From: Ruminococcus sp. UNK.MGS-30
GTDB taxonomy: Bacteria > Bacillota > Clostridia > Oscillospirales > Ruminococcaceae
NCBI GenBank assembly: GCA_000980705.1
Contig: LBCK01000002.1
Coordinates: 551,139-615,138 of the forward strand
Direction: 5' to 3'
DNA length: 64,000 nt
The translations under genes were made by a program, and so were the position numbers. The notes below the pieces were generated by a model. The model searched no databases. It was not told where the DNA came from and saw nothing but the letters and a program-made list of their open reading frames with translations. Positions 31,405 to 38,580 of this stretch are shown piece after piece (within the stretch, counting starts at the first letter, position 1; the number at the start of each line of letters is the position of its first letter).

Positions 31405-31502
31405 GTCTCTCTGTTTGGAGGAAGTGGATTGAAATACCGTTAACGTTGACGGCAGCATGACCGTTGCTGGTCTCTCTCCATTTGGAGAGAGTGGATTGCA
31501 AT
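31405..31502 (+). CRISPR. Second CRISPR-like remnant: two repeats and one spacer
   Basis: The repeats at 31405-31435 (two bases shorter) and 31470-31502 are of the same family and strand as those at 24626-24937, with changes such as GATTGCAAT at the end. The one spacer is 34 bases (31436-31469). No cas gene is near. It lies 42 bases before the MATE gene. Confidence 0.7.
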
Positions 31503-31543
31503 GTAAAAGACAAGTTTTATATTTTACATAGAAAGGGATAAAC

Positions 31544-32884
31544 ATGAAACAAAATTTGACAACAGGGAGTGTTCTGAAAACAGTACTGGTATTTGCACTG
31601 CCGTATTTGCTGTCCTATTTTTTGCAGACGCTGTACGGCATGGCAGATCTGTTTATCACGGGACAGTTTTACGGCGTGGACAGTATCACCGCCGTGGCAA
31701 ACGGTAGCCAGGTCATGCACATGATTACCGTGATCCTGGTGGGGCTTGCCATGGGTGCAACCGTTATCATTGGACGTGCTGTCGGCGGAAACCGGATGGA
31801 TGAGGCAGGAAAAGCCGTTGGAAATACGGTGACGTTGTTTATGGTTTTGGCGGCTGCGTTGATGGCGGTTCTGTTATGCCTGGCGAGACCTATTGTCATT
31901 CTGATCGGCACGCCGGAAGAGGCTGTGGCAGAAACGGTGCAGTATCTGGTCATCTGATTTTTGGGAATCCCGTTTATCACAGCCTATAATATTATTAGCG
32001 CCATTTTCCGTGGCATGGGAGATTCCAAAAGCCCCATGTACTTTATCGCAATCGCCTGTGCGGCAAATATCGGGCTGGATTATCTGTTCCTGGGCGCATG
32101 GAAAATGGGCGCTGCCGGTGCGGCGCTGGGGACTACGCTGTCCCAGACTATTAGCGTGGTGATCTCTCTTGCCGTGATTCTCCGGAAAAATACGGGACTG
32201 TCTCTGAAACACTCCGATTTTCGCCCGGATCGTATGATGATGGGGCAGATTCTGAAGATCGGCTTTCCGGTTGCGGTACAGGATGGCTGCATTCAGATCG
32301 CCTTTCTGCTGATTACCGTGATCGCCAATCACCGTGGACTGGACGATGCGGCTGCGGTGGGAATCGTGGAAAAGATCATCAGCGCTTTGTTTATTGTGCC
32401 GTCCTCTATGCTGGCGACAGTCTCGGCGCTGTCGGCGCAGAATATCGGTGCCGGAAAGCATAAGCGTGCCTCGCAGACACTGCGGTATGCCACGATTCTG
32501 ACGACCGCCTATGGAATCGTGATAACCATTCTCATGGAACTGGCAGTGCAGCCGGTCATGCAGCTGTTTACGCCGGATGCCGCTGTAGTGGCGCTGGGAT
32601 GTCAGTATATGCGTGGCTATATCATTGACACCATTTTTGCTGGCATTCACTTTAGTTTCAGCGGTTATTTTGCAGCATACGGGAAGTCCTACATCGGATT
32701 TCTCCACAATATGGCGGCGATCGTGCTGCTCCGTGTGCCGGGGTCTTATCTGGCGTCCAGGATGTTCCCGGAGACGCTGTTTCCCATGGGTCTGGCTGCA
32801 CCGGCAGGGTCGCTGCTGTCTGTGGTGATCTGCCTCGGCGCATTTTTCTGGATGAAACGCCGTGGAACGATAGAATGCGCATAG
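31544..32884 (+). pseudogene. MATE-family multidrug exporter gene with one in-frame TGA
   Basis: The frame encodes a 446-codon MATE transporter with 12 expected helices and family motifs (TLYGMADLFITGQF, ANGSQVMHMI, AIFRGMGDSKSPMYF, SALSAQNIGAGK). It is broken only by TGA at 31955-31957, within YLVI-stop-FLGIPFITAYN. Relatives usually have a Cys or other residue here, and TGC to TGA is one base. The rest of the frame is intact and shows no decay. It is either a recent nonsense mutation, a readthrough site or a sequence error. GAAAGGG lies before the start. The terminator is at 32910-32952. Confidence 0.85.
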
Positions 32885-32909
32885 CACATAAAATTATACC
32901 AAAAAACAA

Positions 32910-32952
32910 CACCGTGTAAAGCTTGGAAATTGGCTTTGCACGGTGCTTTTTA
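32910..32952. terminator. Terminator between convergent MATE and AraC genes
   Basis: The arms CACCGTGTAAAGC and GCTTTGCACGGTG (one G-U) with a 10-base loop are followed by CTTTTTAG. An A-rich stretch on the left could let it act in both directions. Confidence 0.75.
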
Positions 32953-32997
32953 GCATCTGTCGGGCATAATTTTGCTGCTGGCAAGGCAATTGTGATT

Positions 32998-33747
32998 TTA
33001 TACCTCGCTGGAATGATAAAACAGGATACGGTATTGCCTTGGCGTGTATCCGGTCTCATTGCGGAAACATTGGATAAAATGGCTCTGCGAGGAAAAACTG
33101 AAATAGCTTGCGATCTCAGAGTAGGGCATATCAGATGTAGTGATAAGCTGTGCCGCCGCCTGTATCTTCTGGGACATAATGTAGGAATGCAGCTGTATTC
33201 CGGTTTCCCGATAGAAAAGGGTGGAGAGATATCCCCGGTGGATGGAGACCGCCTTTGCGATTTCTGCAATTTGCAGTTTGTCATGGAGATGGGCAGAGAT
33301 GTACTCAATGGCTCTCATAACGTAAATGGAGTAGGCGTTTTCCTTTTTCTGTTTCTGCATTCGCTTGGTAAAATCGACTACCATCGTGTTGTGCAGTGCG
33401 GCAACCTGGGAGACTGTTTGCAGATGATCCATCTTTTGGATGAAGATGTCGCTGAGGGTATAGGCGGTTTCCCGTTCCATGCCGTGTTCCACGCAGATGC
33501 GTGTGATGAGTGCGACAGCTACCACAAAGTGATACCTTGCGTTGCGCAGACTGTCTCCGGAAAGCTTGCCGTATTCGTCGCCGCTGTATGCCTGGTCATC
33601 TTCTTTCATAAAATAACGGGAAACGTTTTCGATATCGCCGGATGCAATGGCATTATAATATTGAAATTCCTGATTGTATTCCAGATGCTGTGTCTGTGCT
33701 TCACGCTGCTGGAACAGCATCTGATGCAGATCGTGGTCAATGCTCAT
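32998..33747 (-). CDS. AraC-family transcription regulator
   Basis: The protein is about 249 residues from ATG 33747 (TGAGGTGA upstream). The N-terminal 140 residues are a helical sensory domain without recognised family. Residues about 150-249 hold two AraC helix-turn-helix motifs: LQIAEIAKAVSIHRGYLSTLFYRETG and MPYSEIASYFSFSSQSHFIQCFRNETGYTPRQYR (named only by their ends). It is divergent from the GH5 gene across a 195-base gap with a long inverted repeat, so it is a good candidate to control that gene in answer to a sugar. Confidence 0.88.
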   Translation of the reverse strand: MSIDHDLHQMLFQQREAQTQHLEYNQEFQYYNAIASGDIENVSRYFMKEDDQAYSGDEYGKLSGDSLRNARYHFVVAVALITRICVEHGMERETAYTLSDIFIQKMDHLQTVSQVAALHNTMVVDFTKRMQKQKKENAYSIYVMRAIEYISAHLHDKLQIAEIAKAVSIHRGYLSTLFYRETGIQLHSYIMSQKIQAAAQLITTSDMPYSEIASYFSFSSQSHFIQCFRNETGYTPRQYRILFYHSSEV

Positions 33748-33849
33748 TTTTATCACCTCAATTGCAATTATACAACATATCTGCGAAAAAATCAACAAAT
33801 CATATATCATAAAGCGCCGAAAACAGATATAATAAAGCTATCAGATAAG

Positions 33850-33898
33850 AGAATCCACTTTTCCAAACATTTATCTGTGTTTGGAAAAGGCAGATTCT
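33850..33898 (+). promoter_or_regulatory. Long inverted repeat in the AraC/GH5 divergent gap
   Basis: Perfect 11-base arms CTTTTCCAAAC/GTTTGGAAAAG (33858-33868/33879-33889) are extended by AGAATC/GATTCT. A TATAAT at 33828-33833 lies just upstream, with a poor -35. The repeat is not followed by a T-run. It could be an operator for the AraC protein or an RNA structure in the GH5 leader. Confidence 0.5.
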
Positions 33899-33942
33899 GA
33901 GAAACAGGTTCTGGAATACAGACAGGGAAAGGAAAAAAGAAA

Positions 33943-34977
33943 ATGCGTACACTGAATGGCTATATGCACGGCGTAAACTTAGGCGGCTGGCTGTCTCAGA
34001 CAGCGGACACCTCAAAAGCACACTATGACAATTTTATCACAGAAGAGGACATTGCCTACATTGCATCTCTGGGATTGGATCATGTTCGTGTGCCGGTGGA
34101 TTACACACTGCTGGAGGAAGAGGACGGAACACCCAAAACAGAGGGGTACAGCTATCTGGACAACTGCGTGACCTGGTGCAGAACCCACGGCATCCGGATG
34201 ATCCTGGATCTGCACAAGACCTATGGATATTCCTTCGATCCGCTGGACAAAACAGATAAAACCGTTTTCTTCCGGGATGCTGCACTGCAGGAACGGTTCT
34301 ATACGCTCTGGAAAATTCTTGCGGCAAGATACGGCGGTGCGCCGGAACTGGTGGCATTCGAACTGCTCAACGAGATCATTGAGCCGGAGGTCGCTGAGGC
34401 GTGGAATCAGATCGCACTGCACGCTATCGCAGAGATCCGGGTATTTGCACCGGAAAGCTGGATCATCTTTGGCGGCGTGATGTACAACAATGTTCTGAGT
34501 GTGCCGATGCTGGCAGAGGTGAATGACCCGAAGGTGGCATACACATTCCACAGCTATGAGCCGCTGATCTTTACCCACCAGGGTGCGTACTGGGTGGATG
34601 GAATGCCGTCGGATTTCCGGATCGCATATCCCAACACCATTGAGAATTACCGGGAATCCAGCAAGATGCTTTCGCAGGAGCTTGCCGGTGCGATCTTTGA
34701 GGGAGATCTGCCGGAGGTCGGCCCGGCGTTCTTTGAGGCACTGTTCCAGCCGGCGCTGAAAATCGCAGAAGAGCGTGATATTCCGCTGTACTGCGGCGAA
34801 TACGGCGTCATCGACCTGGCAGACAACGTGTCGAAGATCAACTGGGCGTCGGATATCTGTGCTGTGTTTGACAAGTACGGCATCGGCAGAGCGTACTGGA
34901 ACTATAAAGAAAAGGATTACGGCATTGTCAACATTCCCGATCAGAATGTACAGAGAGAACTGGCAGCAAAGCTGTAA
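33943..34977 (+). CDS. Cytoplasmic GH5-family glycoside hydrolase
   Basis: The 344-residue protein is a TIM-barrel of the GH5/cellulase type. It begins MHGVNLGGWLSQ, has the HVRVPVDY strand, the acid/base in ELLNE (E144), HSYEP (203-207) and the nucleophile in YCGEYG (E286), with WNYKEKDYG near the end. There is no signal peptide, so it acts inside the cell on imported oligosaccharides (beta-glucoside or mannoside type). GGGAAAGGA lies ahead of the start. It is divergent from an AraC regulator, and an SGNH esterase and MFS transporter follow nearby; together they suggest uptake and trimming of acetylated oligosaccharides. Confidence 0.9.
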   Translation: MRTLNGYMHGVNLGGWLSQTADTSKAHYDNFITEEDIAYIASLGLDHVRVPVDYTLLEEEDGTPKTEGYSYLDNCVTWCRTHGIRMILDLHKTYGYSFDPLDKTDKTVFFRDAALQERFYTLWKILAARYGGAPELVAFELLNEIIEPEVAEAWNQIALHAIAEIRVFAPESWIIFGGVMYNNVLSVPMLAEVNDPKVAYTFHSYEPLIFTHQGAYWVDGMPSDFRIAYPNTIENYRESSKMLSQELAGAIFEGDLPEVGPAFFEALFQPALKIAEERDIPLYCGEYGVIDLADNVSKINWASDICAVFDKYGIGRAYWNYKEKDYGIVNIPDQNVQRELAAKL

Positions 34978-34992
34978 TGGTCATAACCTGTG

Positions 34993-35030
34993 AAACCCGT
35001 CCTGCGTTTTTGTAATGCAGGGTGGGTTTT
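34993..35030 (+). terminator. Terminator after the GH5 gene
   Basis: An imperfect stem, AACCCGTCCTGC/GCAGGGTGGGTT, encloses a GTTTTTGTAAT loop and is followed by TTTTGGG. It lies between GH5 and the convergent minus-strand gene. Confidence 0.6.
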
Positions 35031-35040
35031 GGGTGGATGG

Positions 35041-35604
35041 TTATTGATTAAAGTGAATTTCAAATAAGTTGGATTCCAGGATGTCATTCACACCCATATC
35101 TTTTTGTACCATGTTAATTAGCAGATACAGTGCAGAAAGTGCATGGAGAATATTTTTTAGATTGGCTTTTTGATAATGATAAATGCCGCTTTCATCTTTT
35201 TCTGTTCGATTGTGCTTAACGCTATTGTACGATTTCCACCAATCAGAGGATTCGTTGTCCTTGAATTTCTTAAACGGAACAAGGTCGATCTCTCCGTATG
35301 GGAATTTAGTTTGACATCTCCAGTCCTGTAATTTTGGATATTCATGGAGAATCAGATTGATCTTGTTTGTAATGCCGAAAGTGTTTTTCTTGTCCTGTTC
35401 CAGAAACCGTTTGCAGTATTCATCTGCTACAGAGTCGATTTCACTACAGATAATCAAATACATGGAGATAAATTGGTTGGAAAAAGTCGCATAATTTTTT
35501 CTGTCAATGGCAACATAATCTGACAGTTCGATCATTCGCTTTTCCAAAAGCAGATACTGCTGCCAGTATATTTTAATGATTTCTCTTCTTTCATCCGATT
35601 CCAT
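35041..35604 (-). CDS. Unrecognised helical protein, HEPN-like features
   Basis: The 187-residue, mostly helical protein is more AT-rich than its neighbours. The pattern DWWKSYNSVKHNRTEKD (about 120-136), followed by ANLKNILHALSALYLLINM, is like the end of HEPN-type domains, where a polar-x-KH-NR stretch is found; I cannot confirm the RxxxxH site. HEPN proteins are often RNases in defence or toxin systems, but many are not. It has its own promoter (35643-35671) and AAGGAGG. It is placed between sugar genes on the other strand and could be a stray acquired gene. Confidence 0.65.
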   Translation of the reverse strand: MESDERREIIKIYWQQYLLLEKRMIELSDYVAIDRKNYATFSNQFISMYLIICSEIDSVADEYCKRFLEQDKKNTFGITNKINLILHEYPKLQDWRCQTKFPYGEIDLVPFKKFKDNESSDWWKSYNSVKHNRTEKDESGIYHYQKANLKNILHALSALYLLINMVQKDMGVNDILESNLFEIHFNQ

Positions 35605-35642
35605 AAAAGTGCCTCCTTTGAAACAACAGATTTTGCAACATA

Positions 35643-35671
35643 ATTATATCATATTATGTCTATATAGTCAA
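35643..35671 (-). promoter_or_regulatory. Sigma-70-type promoter for the 35041-35604 gene
   Basis: On the minus strand, TTGACT (35671-35666), a 17-base spacer and TATAAT (35648-35643) lie about 38 bases upstream of the start codon, a near-consensus promoter. Confidence 0.8.
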
Positions 35672-35723
35672 TCTTTTTTGTTTGGATTTTAATTGACATA
35701 TGCAGGGATTTCTCAAAAACGCC

Positions 35724-35752
35724 TTGTATTCCAAGTCCCCATGTGCTATAAT
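35724..35752 (+). promoter_or_regulatory. Extended -10 promoter for the SGNH/MFS operon
   Basis: TTGTAT (35724-35729), 17 bases, then TGCTATAAT with the -10 at 35747-35752. It lies about 95 bases before the SGNH start. A TTGACA at 35694-35699 has no fitting -10. Confidence 0.7.
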
Positions 35753-35846
35753 ACCAAAGGACACAATTACAATCATGAGAATAGACAAGAGTCTGTTTTG
35801 CGTTTGCAGAATGAAACAGGCTCTCAGGAAAGCAGGAGAGAGAAAT

Positions 35847-37004
35847 ATGAGTGAAAAATGGGTTACGGCATGGGGCAATGCGATTTCTGTGGCAGAACGC
35901 CGCCCGGAAAATTATGCGAAAGATCTGACGCTCCGGTATCCGGCGAAAATGATGCTGGACGGCAGCGCACTGCGTATCACCCTGGACAATTTCTGCGGCA
36001 GTGAGCCGGTCACTGTGACCGCTGTATCAGCTGCCGTTTCTGACGGAGCAGACGGAATTGATACGGAAACCATCGTTCCGCTGACCTTTTCCGGAAAGAC
36101 AAGCGTGACGATCCCTGCTGGAGAATGGGTGCAGAGCGATGCGGTGCGTTTTCCGGTGAAACGGGGCGAGACAATTGCCGTCAGCCTGTACTTTGCCGGA
36201 TTTACAGAAATGCGTTCCGGCGTTGTGATTACCGGACCGCTGTCCGGCGGATATTTTGCCGTGGGCAACCAGACGGAAGAGGCTGTCCTGGGAATGGATA
36301 CCTCTAAAAAGACCCACACGGTCTATTTCCTCAGTGACATTGATGTGCTGACAGACGAGGGAAACCGGACGCTGATCTGCTACGGCGACTCCATCACGGC
36401 GCAGGCGTGGCCGGATGAACTGATGCTGCGCACCCTGGAAAACGGGGATGGCACGACGGCAGTGATCCGGAAAGCGGCAAGCGGCACACGAATCCTCCGG
36501 CAGTATGACAATATCACTTATGATTCCTACGGCTTGAAAGGGGAGACACGTTTTCCAAGAGAGATACAGGTTTCCGGGGCATATGCTGTCCTCATCCAGC
36601 ACGGCATCAACGATATCATCCACCCGGTGGGAACGGACGTCAACCGGTTCCGTCCCTGGAGCGATCTGCCTACCGCAGAGGAAATGATCGAGGGACTACG
36701 GTTTTATGTCCGTACCGCCCGTGCTGCCGGCTTGCAGGTGTACATGGGAACGCTTTTGCCCATCGAGGGATGGCGCACCTATGCGGATTTTCGGGAAAAG
36801 CTGCGCAGTGAGGTGAACCAGTGGATCCGGACAACAACAGAGATCGACGGCTGTGTGGATTTTGACCGTGCAGTCTGTGACCCGGCGCATCCCACGGCGT
36901 TTGCCGATGGATTCGACAGCGGCGACCATCTGCACCCCAGTGCAGCCGCCTATGCCAGAATGGCGCAGGAAGTGCCGGCGGCGCTGATTCAGAAGGAGCG
37001 ATAA
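35847..37004 (+). CDS. SGNH/GDSL-type hydrolase, probable carbohydrate esterase
   Basis: The 385-residue protein has an N-terminal beta-sandwich (1-170; starts MSEKWVTAWGNAI) and an SGNH hydrolase domain. GDSI (180-183) holds the nucleophile Ser182, a Gly and an Asn block follow (AASGTRI; QHGINDI), and the charge relay is D360-x-x-H363 in GDHLHP. There is no signal peptide, so it is probably cytoplasmic. The family includes acetyl-esterases acting on sugars and lipases. AGGAGAG precedes the start at 35847; upstream in-frame Mets lack a site. The MFS gene starts 6 bases after its stop. Confidence 0.9.
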   Translation: MSEKWVTAWGNAISVAERRPENYAKDLTLRYPAKMMLDGSALRITLDNFCGSEPVTVTAVSAAVSDGADGIDTETIVPLTFSGKTSVTIPAGEWVQSDAVRFPVKRGETIAVSLYFAGFTEMRSGVVITGPLSGGYFAVGNQTEEAVLGMDTSKKTHTVYFLSDIDVLTDEGNRTLICYGDSITAQAWPDELMLRTLENGDGTTAVIRKAASGTRILRQYDNITYDSYGLKGETRFPREIQVSGAYAVLIQHGINDIIHPVGTDVNRFRPWSDLPTAEEMIEGLRFYVRTARAAGLQVYMGTLLPIEGWRTYADFREKLRSEVNQWIRTTTEIDGCVDFDRAVCDPAHPTAFADGFDSGDHLHPSAAAYARMAQEVPAALIQKER

Positions 37005-37009
37005 CTTTT

Positions 37010-38194
37010 ATGAAACAGAACTACCAAAAGACCATGTATGCCTGCTTTATCGGCTACATCGTCCAGGCAGTTGTTAATAATTTCGTGCCGCTTTTGTTTG
37101 TGACATTTCAAAAGAGCTATGGCATTTCACTTTCCAAAGTCACACTATTGATTACCATAAACTTCTGCGTCCAGCTGCTGGTGGATATGCTTTCTGCCGG
37201 GTTCGTGGACAAGATCGGCTATCGGGCATCGGTCATCATGGCGCATATTTTTGCGGCAGCCGGCTTGCTTGGGCTGACATTTCTCCCGGATCTTCTGCCG
37301 AACGCCTATGCCGGCATCGTGCTGTCGGTCGTAGTCTATGCCATCGGCGGCGGTCTGATCGAAGTCCTCATCAGCCCGATTCTGGAGGCGTGTCCCACAG
37401 AAAACAAGGAAAAGGCGATGAGCCTGCTGCATTCGTTTTACTGCTGGGGACATATGGGCGTGGTACTGCTGTCTACGGCGTTTTTCGCCCTGTTTGGCGT
37501 GGAAAACTGGAAGATTCTCACCTTGCTGTGGGTACTGATCCCGGTTTGCAATACGATTTTCTTTGCAACTGTTCCGTTGTATTCGCTCCACGAAGAGGGC
37601 GAAAAAGGGATGTCTCTGGGGGCATTGTTCCGGCGGAAGATTTTTTGGATCTTTCTGCTGATGATGCTCTGTGCCGGCGCATCGGAGCAGGCAGTGAGCC
37701 AGTGGGCATCTACGTTTGCAGAGCAGGGTCTGGGCGTCACCAAAACCGTGGGCGACCTTGCCGGTCCGATGTCGTTCGCCCTGCTGATGGGAACGGCAAG
37801 ACTGATCTACGGCAAGTTCGGCGATCGGCTGAACCTGGACCGTTTTATGAAGTACAGCTGTGTGCTGTGCATGGCGTCGTATTTGTGCATCGTTTTTGTT
37901 CCCGTGCCGTTCGTGGGACTGCTCGGCTGTGCGGTCTGCGGCTTTTCTGTGGGAATCCTCTGGCCGGGAACGTTTAGCAAAGCATCCGCTGCCATCAAAG
38001 GCGGCGGCACGGCGATGTTTGCCATGCTGGCACTGGCAGGGGATGTGGGCTGCTCCGGCGGTCCCACACTTGCCGGGCTGGTGTCCAGTGCGTTTCAGAA
38101 TGACCTGCACATCGGCATCCTGGCGGCGATCGTCTTTCCGGTGCTACTGCTGGTGAGCCTGTTCCTGTCGGACAGAGAGACGAAAAAAGCATAA
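37010..38194 (+). CDS. MFS transporter
   Basis: The 394-residue protein has about 12 hydrophobic helices, a central loop around EEGEKGMSLGALFRRK (about 197-212) that separates the two halves, and MFS-like loop motifs (DKIGYRASV between helices 2 and 3; GKFGDRLNLDRF in the second half). It is cotranscribed with the SGNH hydrolase, AAGGAG at about 36994 lying in that gene's end. A sugar or sugar-derivative substrate is likely from the SGNH and GH5 neighbours. FucP/YfkF-like fold is possible; the direction is not known. Confidence 0.88.
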   Translation: MKQNYQKTMYACFIGYIVQAVVNNFVPLLFVTFQKSYGISLSKVTLLITINFCVQLLVDMLSAGFVDKIGYRASVIMAHIFAAAGLLGLTFLPDLLPNAYAGIVLSVVVYAIGGGLIEVLISPILEACPTENKEKAMSLLHSFYCWGHMGVVLLSTAFFALFGVENWKILTLLWVLIPVCNTIFFATVPLYSLHEEGEKGMSLGALFRRKIFWIFLLMMLCAGASEQAVSQWASTFAEQGLGVTKTVGDLAGPMSFALLMGTARLIYGKFGDRLNLDRFMKYSCVLCMASYLCIVFVPVPFVGLLGCAVCGFSVGILWPGTFSKASAAIKGGGTAMFAMLALAGDVGCSGGPTLAGLVSSAFQNDLHIGILAAIVFPVLLLVSLFLSDRETKKA

Positions 38195-38213
38195 TGAAAT
38201 AAGGCATTTTTTC

Positions 38214-38248
38214 AAAGCTGTAGGACGTATCAGTTCTACAGCTTTTTT
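38214..38248 (+). terminator. Terminator after the MFS gene
   Basis: The arms AAAGCTGTAG and CTACAGCTTT enclose a 12-base loop and are followed by TTTTTT. It closes the SGNH/MFS operon. Confidence 0.85.
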
Positions 38249-38580
38249 GTATCTGTACGGCAAACAAAGGCACTTTCCCTGCGGACATATCTCGTTTTTA
38301 TTTCCTCGAAATTGGATGTTTTTTGCCATAAAATGTGGGATTGTGTATTGACAATTCCACATAAAAATGTTATAATAAAATTAAGCGTAAAATCGCAGAA
38401 TAATGTGCAAAAAGCACAATGCAAAATATAAGCTTAAATAAAAAACTAGTGATTTCAGCGAATAAAACTGCTGAAATCCAAGAAAAACGCTTTTTCATCA
38501 AGATGCTTGAAAAAAACGGAAATGTTTATTGAAATTGTTAATTCACGAAACAGATGTGCCGTATGGCAGGGGGAATTGTA
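38249..38580 (+). promoter_or_regulatory. Promoter and long leader of the giant surface-protein gene
   Basis: A perfect consensus promoter is present: TTGACA (38348-38353), 17 bases, TATAAT (38371-38376). The leader of about 200 bases holds a hairpin with arms GATTTCAGC/GCTGAAATC (about 38451-38477) and an A/T-rich stem TTTTTCA/TGAAAAA. The ribosome site is AGGGGG, 8 bases before the ATG. No gene is seen in the leader. No known riboswitch is recognised. Confidence 0.75.

Noticed and set aside
31955..31957. Selenocysteine at the MATE TGA
   Set aside because: No SECIS-like hairpin is evident just after the codon, and MATE transporters are not known selenoproteins; a nonsense mutation is simpler.
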